From assembly GCA_043777755.1 (NCBI GenBank), contig JAYWHK010000045.1:1-13631 (forward strand): a stretch of 13,631 nt of DNA. Reading direction: 5' to 3'. Below the pieces are notes generated by a model that was given only the letters and a program-made list of their open reading frames with translations, had not been told where the DNA came from and ran no database searches. The DNA comes from CANHEE01 sp043777755. Lineage in GTDB: Bacteria; Bacteroidota; Bacteroidia; Chitinophagales; Saprospiraceae. The position numbers were made by a program, and so were the translations under genes. The first letter of the stretch is position 1, and each line of letters starts with the position of its first letter. Below are positions 7,650-13,617 of this stretch, piece after piece.

Positions 7650-7904
7650 TCATTTTTTTGAAAACATTTTAAAAAAGAAATTTAATACCAAAAATGATAA
7701 AAAAAAGAAGAGATAACGATTTTTTTGCCAAGCGGCAGCAAACTCAAAGTGGAGCAAATGATAAGCAGCCCGAGTACTGCCACAAACAAAACAGTCTTTT
7801 CCCGTGAGCCACTTGAAAGGGCATTTTGGGTAAAAATCGTAGTCGTATGGTGAATAAAAATACAATACGACTACGAGAAAAAAGAACACAATACGCAATA
7901 CCAT
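7650..7904 (-). CDS. DUF2752 small membrane protein
   Basis: This protein of 84 residues has an N-terminal membrane helix (about 3-17), the cysteine-containing DUF2752 signature CPFKWLTGKDCFVCGSTRA (28-46; Cys28, Cys38, Cys41), and a second hydrophobic helix (about 64-79). The usual CPxCGxTR core reads CFVCGSTR, so a proline is replaced but the cysteines and the TRA motif are kept. The start at 7904 was chosen because an upstream in-frame ATG at 8075 would add an unrelated, basic segment lying entirely inside the preceding gene. The ATG at 7904 sits one base after the stop codon of the upstream membrane protein (TAA-A-ATG), implying translational coupling. The function of DUF2752 is unknown. 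The paired cysteines suggest metal binding or redox structure, which is inference. Confidence 0.85.
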   Translation of the reverse strand: MVLRIVFFFLVVVLYFYSPYDYDFYPKCPFKWLTGKDCFVCGSTRAAYHLLHFEFAAAWQKNRYLFFFLSFLVLNFFFKMFSKK

Positions 7905-7905
7905 T

Positions 7906-8688
7906 TTATCCTTCAATAAAGTGATCTGTGGTTGTTTTCGTACCGTTGTCCTCAATATCCACCGCACTTGCAAAAAGCGAATAGGTCGCAAAAGCCGATG
8001 CTGGAACAGTGAACAATAAACCAATAAGACAAGGAAGTGCTGCCACTGCATTGATAACTGCCAACAAAATTGCAAATAAAATAATTTGTCCGAAGTTCTC
8101 CATCACCAAGCCCATGCTTTGCTTTAAAGCATCAACTGGTTCAGATTTTTTATACCAAACAAAAAATAAGCTGAACATCAATAAAAAACTTGGGATAAAA
8201 ATCAATAATGCCAATAAAAAACCAATTGGAATAGACAAAACAGAGAATTTTTCTATCATTTGCTCTATCACCTCACGAGATTCTGAAGGATTAGAAATAG
8301 AATTTACCAAATCCATAATACCTGAAATCCCACCCATTGCATCTAAAATATAGAAAATAAATGGTACTGAAAAAAGCAATGTCACCAAAGTTTTAGCCAG
8401 ATTGGTCAAAAGTAAAGGCCCAAATTGGTCAAATCCTTTGAAATAATCACCAAATTCGACACGTTGATTTGTTGCAAATTTGTGTGCCACAATGCCATAA
8501 CCAAATATGATAATAGGCGCAATGAACAAACTGTAGGCTTGGCTGACAATAGGAATCAATCCAATGAAAAAACCAATAATTCCGACAACAATCAAAAAGC
8601 CAATGTTTAAGCCCCAATTGATGCCCGCAAGACGAAAACCTTCCGAAATGCCTTGTGTAGCGTTGATACTTCTAAAATTTTTACTCAT
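7906..8688 (-). CDS. Multi-pass inner-membrane protein of unknown function
   Basis: I do not recognise a named family. The protein has about 260 residues beginning MSKNFRSINATQGISEGF, a soluble N-terminus of about 20 residues, then roughly six hydrophobic segments: FLIVVGIIGFFIGLIPI, FIAPIIIFGYGI, LVTLLFSVPFIFYIL, IPIGFLLALLIFIPSF, and two near the C-terminus (IILFAILLAVINAVAAL, CLIGLLFTVPASAFATY). A loop with FGDYFKGFDQFGPLLLTNL resembles that of membrane proteins often labelled as glycerophosphodiester phosphodiesterase membrane-domain or BPSS1780-like, but the match is only topological. An in-frame ATG at 8730 would add 14 residues rich in Gln, Asn and Lys; the ATG at 8688 was preferred because the homologous-looking part starts there. 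It is the first gene of the cluster with DUF2752 and RDD. Confidence 0.75.
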   Translation of the reverse strand: MSKNFRSINATQGISEGFRLAGINWGLNIGFLIVVGIIGFFIGLIPIVSQAYSLFIAPIIIFGYGIVAHKFATNQRVEFGDYFKGFDQFGPLLLTNLAKTLVTLLFSVPFIFYILDAMGGISGIMDLVNSISNPSESREVIEQMIEKFSVLSIPIGFLLALLIFIPSFLLMFSLFFVWYKKSEPVDALKQSMGLVMENFGQIILFAILLAVINAVAALPCLIGLLFTVPASAFATYSLFASAVDIEDNGTKTTTDHFIEG

Positions 8689-8777
8689 AATATATGATTT
8701 TTTAGTTTGAAAATTTTGAAATTGATTCACAAATAAAAAGGTTTTTTTTCAAACTTCAAAGAAAAAATAGATAAACG

Positions 8778-8808
8778 TTTAGAATTATCCGAAAAAGACC
8801 TACCTTTG
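8778..8808 (+). promoter_or_regulatory. Bacteroidota-type promoter of an orphan transcript
   Basis: The -7 box TACCTTTG (8801-8808) fits TAnnTTTG exactly. The near-consensus -33 box TTTA (8778-8781) is 19 bp upstream. Initiation would fall near 8813. No protein-coding gene starts before the terminator at 8853-8878. Confidence 0.55.
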
Positions 8809-8812
8809 TGGC

Positions 8813-8878
8813 GGTGCCAAACCTCGTCTTTGGCAGTGCGTCAAAGACATTAGGAACTGCTTCGGCAGTTCCTTTTTT
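8813..8878 (+). ncRNA. Candidate small RNA (about 65 nt) with intrinsic terminator
   Basis: A transcript begun at the 8801 promoter would be about 65 nt long and end at the terminator. It can form TGCCAAA/TTTGGCA (8815-8821 with 8829-8835) or, exclusively, GTCTTTG/CAAAGAC (8826-8832 with 8842-8848), followed by the terminator stem. No known RNA family was recognised. It is either a free small RNA or a prematurely terminated leader of the RND gene 187 bp downstream. The start, end and existence of the RNA are inferred from the promoter-terminator pairing. Confidence 0.45.
8853..8878 (+). terminator. Rho-independent terminator with UUCG loop
   Basis: GGAACTGC-TTCG-GCAGTTCC is a perfect 8-bp stem with a UUCG tetraloop, followed at once by TTTTTT and then more T-rich sequence. 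This is a textbook plus-strand intrinsic terminator. The nearest upstream plus-strand gene is lptD, more than 4 kb away, with only minus-strand genes between. Confidence 0.88.
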
Positions 8879-8903
8879 ATTTTTTAGTACAAAAATAAAA
8901 AAG

Positions 8904-9050
8904 GCGATAAGTAGGCGTATAGAAATAGATGGGGTTATTTTGTCGTTGAAAAAAATGTAAATAACTGACTAAAAGAAAGTTATTTGCATTTCTTTCAATC
9001 GACTGAAAAAAATAACCACGTTTATTTTAGCCCAACTACTTAGTATTCGC
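8904..9050. repeat. Imperfect long palindrome, MITE-like, immediately upstream of the RND gene
   Basis: The left arm (8904-8966) and right arm (8978-9050) are reverse-complement relatives around an 11-bp centre. Inner pairing AAATAACT/AGTTATTT is exact. GGTTATTTT at 8933 matches AAAAATAACC at the right, and the ends GCGAT and ATTCGC correspond, with AAGTAG/CTACTT just inside. Differences and small gaps indicate decay. The right arm ends 14 bp before the RND ATG. It could be a non-autonomous mobile element remnant or a long hairpin in the RND leader. No transposase is nearby. Confidence 0.65.
9013..9043 (+). repeat. 31-bp inverted repeat, left copy (partner at 12632-12662)
   Basis: This segment begins TAACCACGTTTATTTTAG and ends ACTACTTAG. 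It matches the minus strand of 12632-12662 at 27 of 31 positions by eye; the differences are one base at position 7 and three at positions 20-22. It overlaps the right arm of the long palindrome. Similarity continues weakly outward through TCAATCG on the left side. Confidence 0.7.
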
Positions 9051-9064
9051 TTTTCTAAAAAGCA

Positions 9065-12000
9065 ATGAATATATCAGAATATAGCGTAAAAAATTACCAA
9101 TTCACACTGATTGTCTTCTTGGCAGCCATGGCTTTGGGCATCTATTCTCTGGTCAATATGCCAAAGGGCGAAGACCCTTCCTTTGAAGCTCCTTCTTTTA
9201 TTATTGCAGCGGTTTATCCTGGAACAAGTTCAGCTGACATGGAAAAATTGGTCGTAAAACCATTGGAAAGTCGTATTTCACAGTTCAGTGACTTGCGCCG
9301 TGTCATTACCAATATTTCAGATGGCGTTGCTATTATTATTGTAGAGTACAAATATGGTATCAATACCAACGAAAAACTGCAAGAAGTTCAACGAGAAGTC
9401 AATGCCGCACGCAATGAACTTCCGCAAGATATTTACGCTCTTCAAGTCGAAAAAATCACAGCTTCCGATGTGAATATTTATCAGTATGCACTTGTGAGTG
9501 AAAATGCTTCTTATGCACAATTGCGTAAAACCGCTGAGGATTTGGAATCCAAATTGGAGAAGATAAAACCCATCAAAAAAGCAGAATCTTTTGCTTTTCC
9601 TAAGCAAAATGTCAAAATAAACCTTGATATTCAAAAATTAGCACAATATAAAATCCCTGTTACTCGAGTCGTTGGCGCAATGCAAAGCGAGAATGTCAAT
9701 ATACCAGGTGGAAGTATTACAGTCAATTCTAAAAAATTTAATGTAAAAACCGATGGCGATTATAAGTCTTTGGAAGAAATAAAAAATACGATTATTGGCA
9801 GCAACGGTCAAAAAATCGTCTATCTCAAAGATGTCGCAGATGTTGCATTTGGTTACGAAGATGAAAGTTATTTGGCTCGTTACAATGGACACCGAGCGAT
9901 TTTAGTAACCGCTTCTCAAAAAGACAATCAAAATATTTTTGCAACAAAAACAGAAGTCGAAAAAGCAATCGAATTTTTCAAAGCGGAAATGCCCAAAAAC
10001 ATTGATTTGGTAAAAATCTTTGACCAAGGCGCATCGGTTGAAAATCGACTTTGGCGTTTTGCAAAGGATTTTGGTATTGCAATAGCACTTGTTATGCTGA
10101 CGTTGCTTCCCTTGGGTTTTCGAGCTTCGATGGTCGTGATGATTTCGATTCCACTTTCTTTAGCAATGGGTCTGACGATGCTGAATTACATGGGCTACTC
10201 GCTCAATCAATTGAGTATTGTCGGAATGATTATCGCACTTGGAATTTTGGTGGACGATAGTATTGTGGTTGTCGAAAACATAGAAAGGCACTTGCGCATG
10301 GGTTTTACAAGGCGAAATGCAGCGATTGAGGCAAGCAAACAGATTTCCTTGGCGGTTGTTGGTTGTACAGCGACTTTGATTGTGGCGTTTATGCCTTTGA
10401 TTTTTTTACCAGAAGCATCAGGTGCATTTATTCGTAGTTTGCCAATGGCGGTTGTCACTACGGTTTTTGCTTCGATGATTATTTCTTTGACGATTGTCCC
10501 GTTTTTATCGAGTCGCATCTTAGCAGAACACGAAGACGAGAAAGGAAATATTTTTCTTCAATTTCTTCAAAAAGTCATTAGTGGTTCTTATGCAAAAGCC
10601 TTGGAAAAAGCCTTAGATTTTCCTAAAACAACCGTTTTAATTGCAGCGATTATCTTTGCTGGCTCATTAATGGTTTGGAAAAATATGGGTTTTAGTCTTT
10701 TTCCAAAATCGGAAAAGCCCATGTTTATGGTAGATGTTGAAATGCCCGAAGGCACAAATTTACAAGAAACAGACCGTGTGACGCAATACGTAGAAAGTGT
10801 TTTGAAACAAAAAACATTGGTCAAATCTTACGCTACGAATGTCGGAAAAGGAAATCCACGCATTTATTACAACGTATTACCAAAACAAAACGCAGAAAAT
10901 TTTGCACAAATCTTTGTACAATTACAACCCGAAACACACAGTGATGACAAAGTTATCTTTATTGATTCACTCCGAAACGAACTCAAACACGTTGCAAATG
11001 CTCAGATTTTTGTAAAAGATTTTGAGCAAGGACCACCAATAGAAGCACCTTTGGCGTATCGTGTTTTTGGTGAAAACTTGGATACTTTACGAAAAATTTC
11101 TTTTGACATTGAAAAAATTATTAGCGAAACAGAAGGTACAATTTATGTCAATAATCCATTAAAAGTACTTCCAACAGACTTGAAAGTTGTCATAAACAAA
11201 GACAAAGCTGGTATGTTGGGTATTCCGACCGCTGATATTGACAGGACGATTCGACTTGGTGTAGCGGGAATCAATGTTGGAAAATTCCGCGAAGACGATG
11301 GCGATGAATTTGACCTTAACCTAAGTATTCCTACCTCTACGGAAGGTCGAAAAAACATGGACGTTTTCAACCAACTTTATGTGAATAACTTAATGGGCAA
11401 TTCGATTCCACTTAGGCAAGTGGCAGATATTGAAATGCAAACATCAACAAACCAGATTCGACATTTTCTTTTTGACCGCTACGTTGGTATTTCCGCTTAC
11501 GCAAAAACAGGTTTTTTAAATGAAAAACTCAACAATGAAATAGAAGAAAAATTGCAAAATTATAAGTTCCCAAAAGGATATTACTATATCGCATCAGGGG
11601 AAAAAGAAAGCAAACAACGAAGTTTTGCAGGTTTGGGAATCATCGTAATGATTACCGTTTTTGCTTTTATAAGTATATTGATTTTAGAATTTAAAACATT
11701 TAAAAGCACCTTGATTGTACTTTCTGTCATTCCATTGGGAATGATTGGAGCGATTCTGATGTTGTATTTCTGTAATTTACCATTTTCATTCACCGCTACA
11801 ATTGGCTTAATTGCTTTGGTCGGAATAGAAGTAAAAAACTCAATTTTGCTCGTAGATTTCACCAATCAATTGCGTTTGACAGGAAAAAGTGTTGATGAAG
11901 CAGTTCGGGAAGCAGGTGAAATTCGTTTTTTACCCATTGTTTTGACATCACTAACTGCCATTGGAGGTTTGATTCCGCTGATTGTAGAGTTCAATCCTTT

Positions 12001-12130
12001 GTATTCGCCATTGGCATTGGTACTGGTTGGCGGATTGATTTCTTCTACCCTACTTTCTCGTTTGGTAACGCCTGTCATGTATAAGTTGTTGCCGCCAAAA
12101 ATGGGAAAAGAAGCGGAAGAGGACGATTGA
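9065..12130 (+). CDS. RND-family efflux transporter permease (AcrB/ACR_tran type)
   Basis: This is an inner-membrane proton-driven exporter of 1021 residues, full length for the hydrophobe/amphiphile efflux RND family. TM1 (about 13-31) is followed by a periplasmic porter domain with PKGEDPSFEAPSF and the VYPGTSSADMEKLV motif, then TM2-6 with the proton-relay pair Asp397-Asp398 in GILVDDSIVVVENIERHL. TM7 (about 523-541), a second porter loop and TM8-12 follow, with Lys924 in GIEVKNSILLVDF completing the relay, so transport should be functional. In this family the permease trimer works with a membrane-fusion adaptor and a TolC-like channel, usually encoded alongside; here neither is within the window on either side. 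The ATG at 9065 directly precedes TM1 and lacks a Shine-Dalgarno sequence, as is normal for Bacteroidota. Substrate is not deducible; drugs, detergents or lipids are possible. Heavy-metal (CusA-type) transport is less likely. Confidence 0.95.
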   Translation: MNISEYSVKNYQFTLIVFLAAMALGIYSLVNMPKGEDPSFEAPSFIIAAVYPGTSSADMEKLVVKPLESRISQFSDLRRVITNISDGVAIIIVEYKYGINTNEKLQEVQREVNAARNELPQDIYALQVEKITASDVNIYQYALVSENASYAQLRKTAEDLESKLEKIKPIKKAESFAFPKQNVKINLDIQKLAQYKIPVTRVVGAMQSENVNIPGGSITVNSKKFNVKTDGDYKSLEEIKNTIIGSNGQKIVYLKDVADVAFGYEDESYLARYNGHRAILVTASQKDNQNIFATKTEVEKAIEFFKAEMPKNIDLVKIFDQGASVENRLWRFAKDFGIAIALVMLTLLPLGFRASMVVMISIPLSLAMGLTMLNYMGYSLNQLSIVGMIIALGILVDDSIVVVENIERHLRMGFTRRNAAIEASKQISLAVVGCTATLIVAFMPLIFLPEASGAFIRSLPMAVVTTVFASMIISLTIVPFLSSRILAEHEDEKGNIFLQFLQKVISGSYAKALEKALDFPKTTVLIAAIIFAGSLMVWKNMGFSLFPKSEKPMFMVDVEMPEGTNLQETDRVTQYVESVLKQKTLVKSYATNVGKGNPRIYYNVLPKQNAENFAQIFVQLQPETHSDDKVIFIDSLRNELKHVANAQIFVKDFEQGPPIEAPLAYRVFGENLDTLRKISFDIEKIISETEGTIYVNNPLKVLPTDLKVVINKDKAGMLGIPTADIDRTIRLGVAGINVGKFREDDGDEFDLNLSIPTSTEGRKNMDVFNQLYVNNLMGNSIPLRQVADIEMQTSTNQIRHFLFDRYVGISAYAKTGFLNEKLNNEIEEKLQNYKFPKGYYYIASGEKESKQRSFAGLGIIVMITVFAFISILILEFKTFKSTLIVLSVIPLGMIGAILMLYFCNLPFSFTATIGLIALVGIEVKNSILLVDFTNQLRLTGKSVDEAVREAGEIRFLPIVLTSLTAIGGLIPLIVEFNPLYSPLALVLVGGLISSTLLSRLVTPVMYKLLPPKMGKEAEEDD

Positions 12131-12201
12131 GAAAAATTGAATATTACGATACGGTACACAGGACAGTGAAACACATTACTATCATCAAACCACAACCGCA
12201 T

Positions 12202-12280
12202 CACGTAAGAAAAGGCACGCCTTTTCTCGTGTTTCGTATGCCTACGTAGTGCGAGAAAAGGCGTGCCTTTTCTCTACGTA
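12202..12280. repeat. Nested double-hairpin palindrome
   Basis: The segments 12208-12229 and 12252-12273 are exact reverse complements over 22 bp, separated by 22 bp. Each half is itself a hairpin: AGAAAAGGC-AC-GCCTTTTCT on the left (extended by CACG/CGTG after a 2-nt bulge) and GAGAAAAGGC-GT-GCCTTTTCTC on the right. The spacer contains a further small CGTA/TACG pairing, and ACGTA recurs at both outer ends (12203-12207, 12276-12280). It starts about 70 bp after the RND stop and may terminate or protect that transcript, or be a palindromic repeat unit. Confidence 0.85.
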
Positions 12281-12416
12281 TGATCCGCTGGCACATAGTT
12301 TGTAAAAGTTGAAAAACTAAAACCAAACTACTCGCTGGACGTGATTTGCAACCAAATTCTTCTGTTTGTATGTTTTCAACATAGCGAAGCAGTGCAGCAC
12401 TATCAACAAAAAACAC

Positions 12417-12451
12417 AACCGCTATATCTCACAAGGTATAGCGGTTTGTTT
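12417..12451 (+). terminator. Rho-independent terminator
   Basis: AACCGCTATA (12417-12426) and TATAGCGGTT (12437-12446) form a perfect 10-bp stem with a 10-nt loop, followed by TGTTTTTTAT. It is on the plus strand, 287 bp after the RND stop, and could end the RND transcript or an unrecognised RNA starting after 12280. Confidence 0.8.
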
Positions 12452-12476
12452 TTTATAAAAGAAAAGATTATCTTTG
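12445..12476 (+). promoter_or_regulatory. Bacteroidota-type promoter overlapping the terminator tail
   Basis: TTTG (12445-12448) is followed after 20 bp by TATCTTTG (12469-12476), a full match to the TTTG / TAnnTTTG consensus. The -33 box uses the end of the terminator stem and the start of its T-tract. Transcription would begin near 12482. No plus-strand coding gene follows in the window. Confidence 0.5.
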
Positions 12477-12481
12477 TAGAA

Positions 12482-12590
12482 AGATTCGGTATGCTTACGC
12501 ATCGTCACAGACGACCAAACAGGATAGTTGGATTATGGAAATCCAACCAAGCGAGTTGCGGTAGTTTTGTGTTTTATTGAAGGCATACTT
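12482..12590 (+). ncRNA. Possible structured RNA downstream of the 12469 promoter
   Basis: The expected transcript can fold with GTATGC (12489-12494) pairing to GCATAC (12583-12588) as a closing stem. Inside it lie a CGTC-ACA-GACG hairpin (12503-12513) and a GTTGGATT-ATGGA-AATCCAAC hairpin (12527-12547). No clear terminator follows, so the 3' end is uncertain. No known RNA family was recognised. The pairings are seen; transcription and function are inferred and weak. Confidence 0.25.
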
Positions 12591-12631
12591 AGTGCCAGCG
12601 GGAGCCAGCCACTTTATTTGTCGTTAAACAA

Positions 12632-12662
12632 CTAAGTAGTGTCGCTAAAATAAACTTGGTTA
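12632..12662 (-). repeat. 31-bp inverted repeat, right copy (partner at 9013-9043)
   Basis: Read on the minus strand this matches 9013-9043 at 27 of 31 positions, starting TAACCAAGTTTATTTTAG. Related sequence continues past it on the plus strand (CGATTGA at 12678-12684), again as in the upstream palindrome arm. The two copies enclose the RND gene and its downstream non-coding region, about 3.6 kb in all. Confidence 0.7.
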
Positions 12663-12698
12663 TCAATTTTCATAAACGATTGATTACGTGTAGTTTGT

Positions 12699-12723
12699 AA
12701 GTCCTCCCCAAAGGGGAGGACTT
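12699..12723. repeat. GC-rich hairpin of the Bacteroidota CCTCCCC/GGGGAGG repeat type
   Basis: AAGTCCTCCCC (12699-12709) and GGGGAGGACTT (12713-12723) are perfectly complementary over 11 bp with an AAA loop, followed by AGGTGGGGC. This wording is one I recall as a common intergenic repeat in Bacteroidota genomes. It lies 19 bp beyond the stop codon of the minus-strand T9SS gene and may help end that transcript, although no long U-tract follows on that strand. Confidence 0.75.
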
Positions 12724-12742
12724 AGGTGGGGCTACTTAATCT

Positions 12743-13492
12743 TTACTCAATCACCACTTTTTCTCTTGCGATAACTTGTCCCAATTCATTTTTTAAAGAA
12801 GCAAAATAGATGCCACTTGACAATTCGCTGATATTTAATTCAGAGCTGGTTAGTAGTTGTTGTTTTACTAATTGCCCATTTATATTAAATAGTTCGACTG
12901 TAGGCTCTTTTACTTCATTGCTAAAAATAAAAGTAAGTTGCTCTTTTGCTGGATTGGGAAATACTTTAACCGCATTGGTTGGAGTTTGATTGATTGTGAT
13001 GATTTTGGAATAAGTAAAAGAACGATCATTATCAATCATTTTTAGGCGATAATATGCCATTTTATGGATTGGTTCTGTATCAACAAAAGAGTATTGTTGT
13101 GTTGTTTTTGAAACGATACTTGCTTTTACAGTTCCAAGTGTAGCCCAAGTTGTGCCATCAATTGACTTTTCGATTTCAAAGTGCGAAGAGTTTTCTTCTG
13201 TTTCTGTATGCCAAGCCAATATATTTCTATTATTTTCGGCATATCCTTTGAATATACTTAGGCGCAAGGGCAAAATAACTCCCATAGAAAGTAAACCCGT
13301 CAGAGGAGCGTAAGTAACGCACACTTGACTATTGGGTACAGTCGTTGTAACACTCCAGTCAGTGGCATTGACATTACGAGCATAATCTGTCGAATTCCAC
13401 GAATACCACGAGCCGCAGAGCACTGGCTTCCAATCATAAGTGCCTGGTGTAGTTATCGTATAGCACCAAGTATTTGACCCAATATTAGTCAT
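12743..13492 (-). CDS. C-terminal remnant of a T9SS type A sorting-domain protein (probably truncated)
   Basis: The last ~80 residues are a type A C-terminal signal for the type IX secretion system: VFPNPAKEQLTFIF, then VELFNINGQLV, LNISELSSGIYFASL and the closing EKVVIE. Before it lies a fibronectin-like module frequent in such proteins (ILAWHTETEENSSHFEIEKS to AYYRLKMIDNDRSFTYSKI, about 85-167). The N-terminal ~70 residues (TWCYTITTPGTYDWKP and DWSVTTTVP) resemble a small carbohydrate-associated beta-domain. The frame stays open upstream of the first ATG to a TAG at 13553-13555, and those extra codons read CAPGIFNDWDNATA, which continues the same domain. There is no signal peptide in any upstream frame, and the DNA beyond is AT-rich and stop-laden. 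As the T9SS needs Sec export first, this is best read as the 3' part of a disrupted or frameshifted gene rather than an intact one. Confidence 0.78.
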   Translation of the reverse strand: MTNIGSNTWCYTITTPGTYDWKPVLCGSWYSWNSTDYARNVNATDWSVTTTVPNSQVCVTYAPLTGLLSMGVILPLRLSIFKGYAENNRNILAWHTETEENSSHFEIEKSIDGTTWATLGTVKASIVSKTTQQYSFVDTEPIHKMAYYRLKMIDNDRSFTYSKIITINQTPTNAVKVFPNPAKEQLTFIFSNEVKEPTVELFNINGQLVKQQLLTSSELNISELSSGIYFASLKNELGQVIAREKVVIE

Positions 13493-13570
13493 TGCAGTAG
13501 CGTTATCCCAATCATTAAAAATTCCTGGCGCGCAAAGGGCAATGTCATTAAGCTAAGGGAATCTGAATCT

Positions 13571-13617
13571 ATATTTTATAAATAATTGATTTTCAATATT
13601 TTAAATATTTTATAAAT
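13571..13617. repeat. 13-bp AT-rich direct repeat
   Basis: ATATTTTATAAAT occurs at 13571-13583 and 13605-13617, in the AT-rich stretch just upstream of the truncated T9SS frame. No promoter consensus was found here. It may be low-complexity sequence or part of a junction that cut the gene. Confidence 0.4.

Larger units (their letters stand above)
8689..9064. other. 376-bp non-coding region between divergent membrane protein and RND genes
   Basis: No coding frame is credible here. From left to right it holds a short AT-rich stretch upstream of the minus-strand cluster, a plus-strand promoter (8778-8808), a candidate small RNA ending in a strong terminator (8878), and a decayed long palindrome (8904-9050) ending just before the RND start codon. 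I found no convincing TAnnTTTG promoter for the RND gene between 8879 and 9064, nor one for the minus-strand cluster. Confidence 0.6.
12131..12742. other. 612-bp non-coding region downstream of the RND gene
   Basis: No convincing gene is present. It contains, in order, a nested palindrome (12202-12280), about 135 bp with no recognised feature, a terminator (12417-12451), an overlapping promoter (12445-12476), a possible structured RNA (12482-12590), a second copy of the RND-upstream repeat (12632-12662), and a GC-rich repeat hairpin (12699-12723). The motifs GTATGCCTACG (12237-12247), GTATGCTTACG (12489-12499) and GGCATACTTAGTGCC (12582-12596) are related wordings, suggesting shared repeat ancestry. 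Confidence 0.6.

Noticed and set aside
7905..8075. Longer start for the DUF2752 gene at 8075
   Set aside because: The added residues lie wholly inside the upstream membrane-protein gene and are unlike DUF2752; the ATG at 7904 couples neatly to the upstream stop.
12201..12416. Minus-strand open frame of 71 residues downstream of the RND gene
   Set aside because: It runs through the nested palindrome, has no recognisable domain and an improbable composition; repeat-derived translation is more likely.
12341..12580. Plus-strand open frame of 79 residues
   Set aside because: It crosses a strong intrinsic terminator and a promoter and shows no protein-like pattern.
12427..12600. tRNA or known riboswitch in the RND downstream region
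   Set aside because: No cloverleaf, no TTCGANNC T-loop and no riboswitch core could be recognised.
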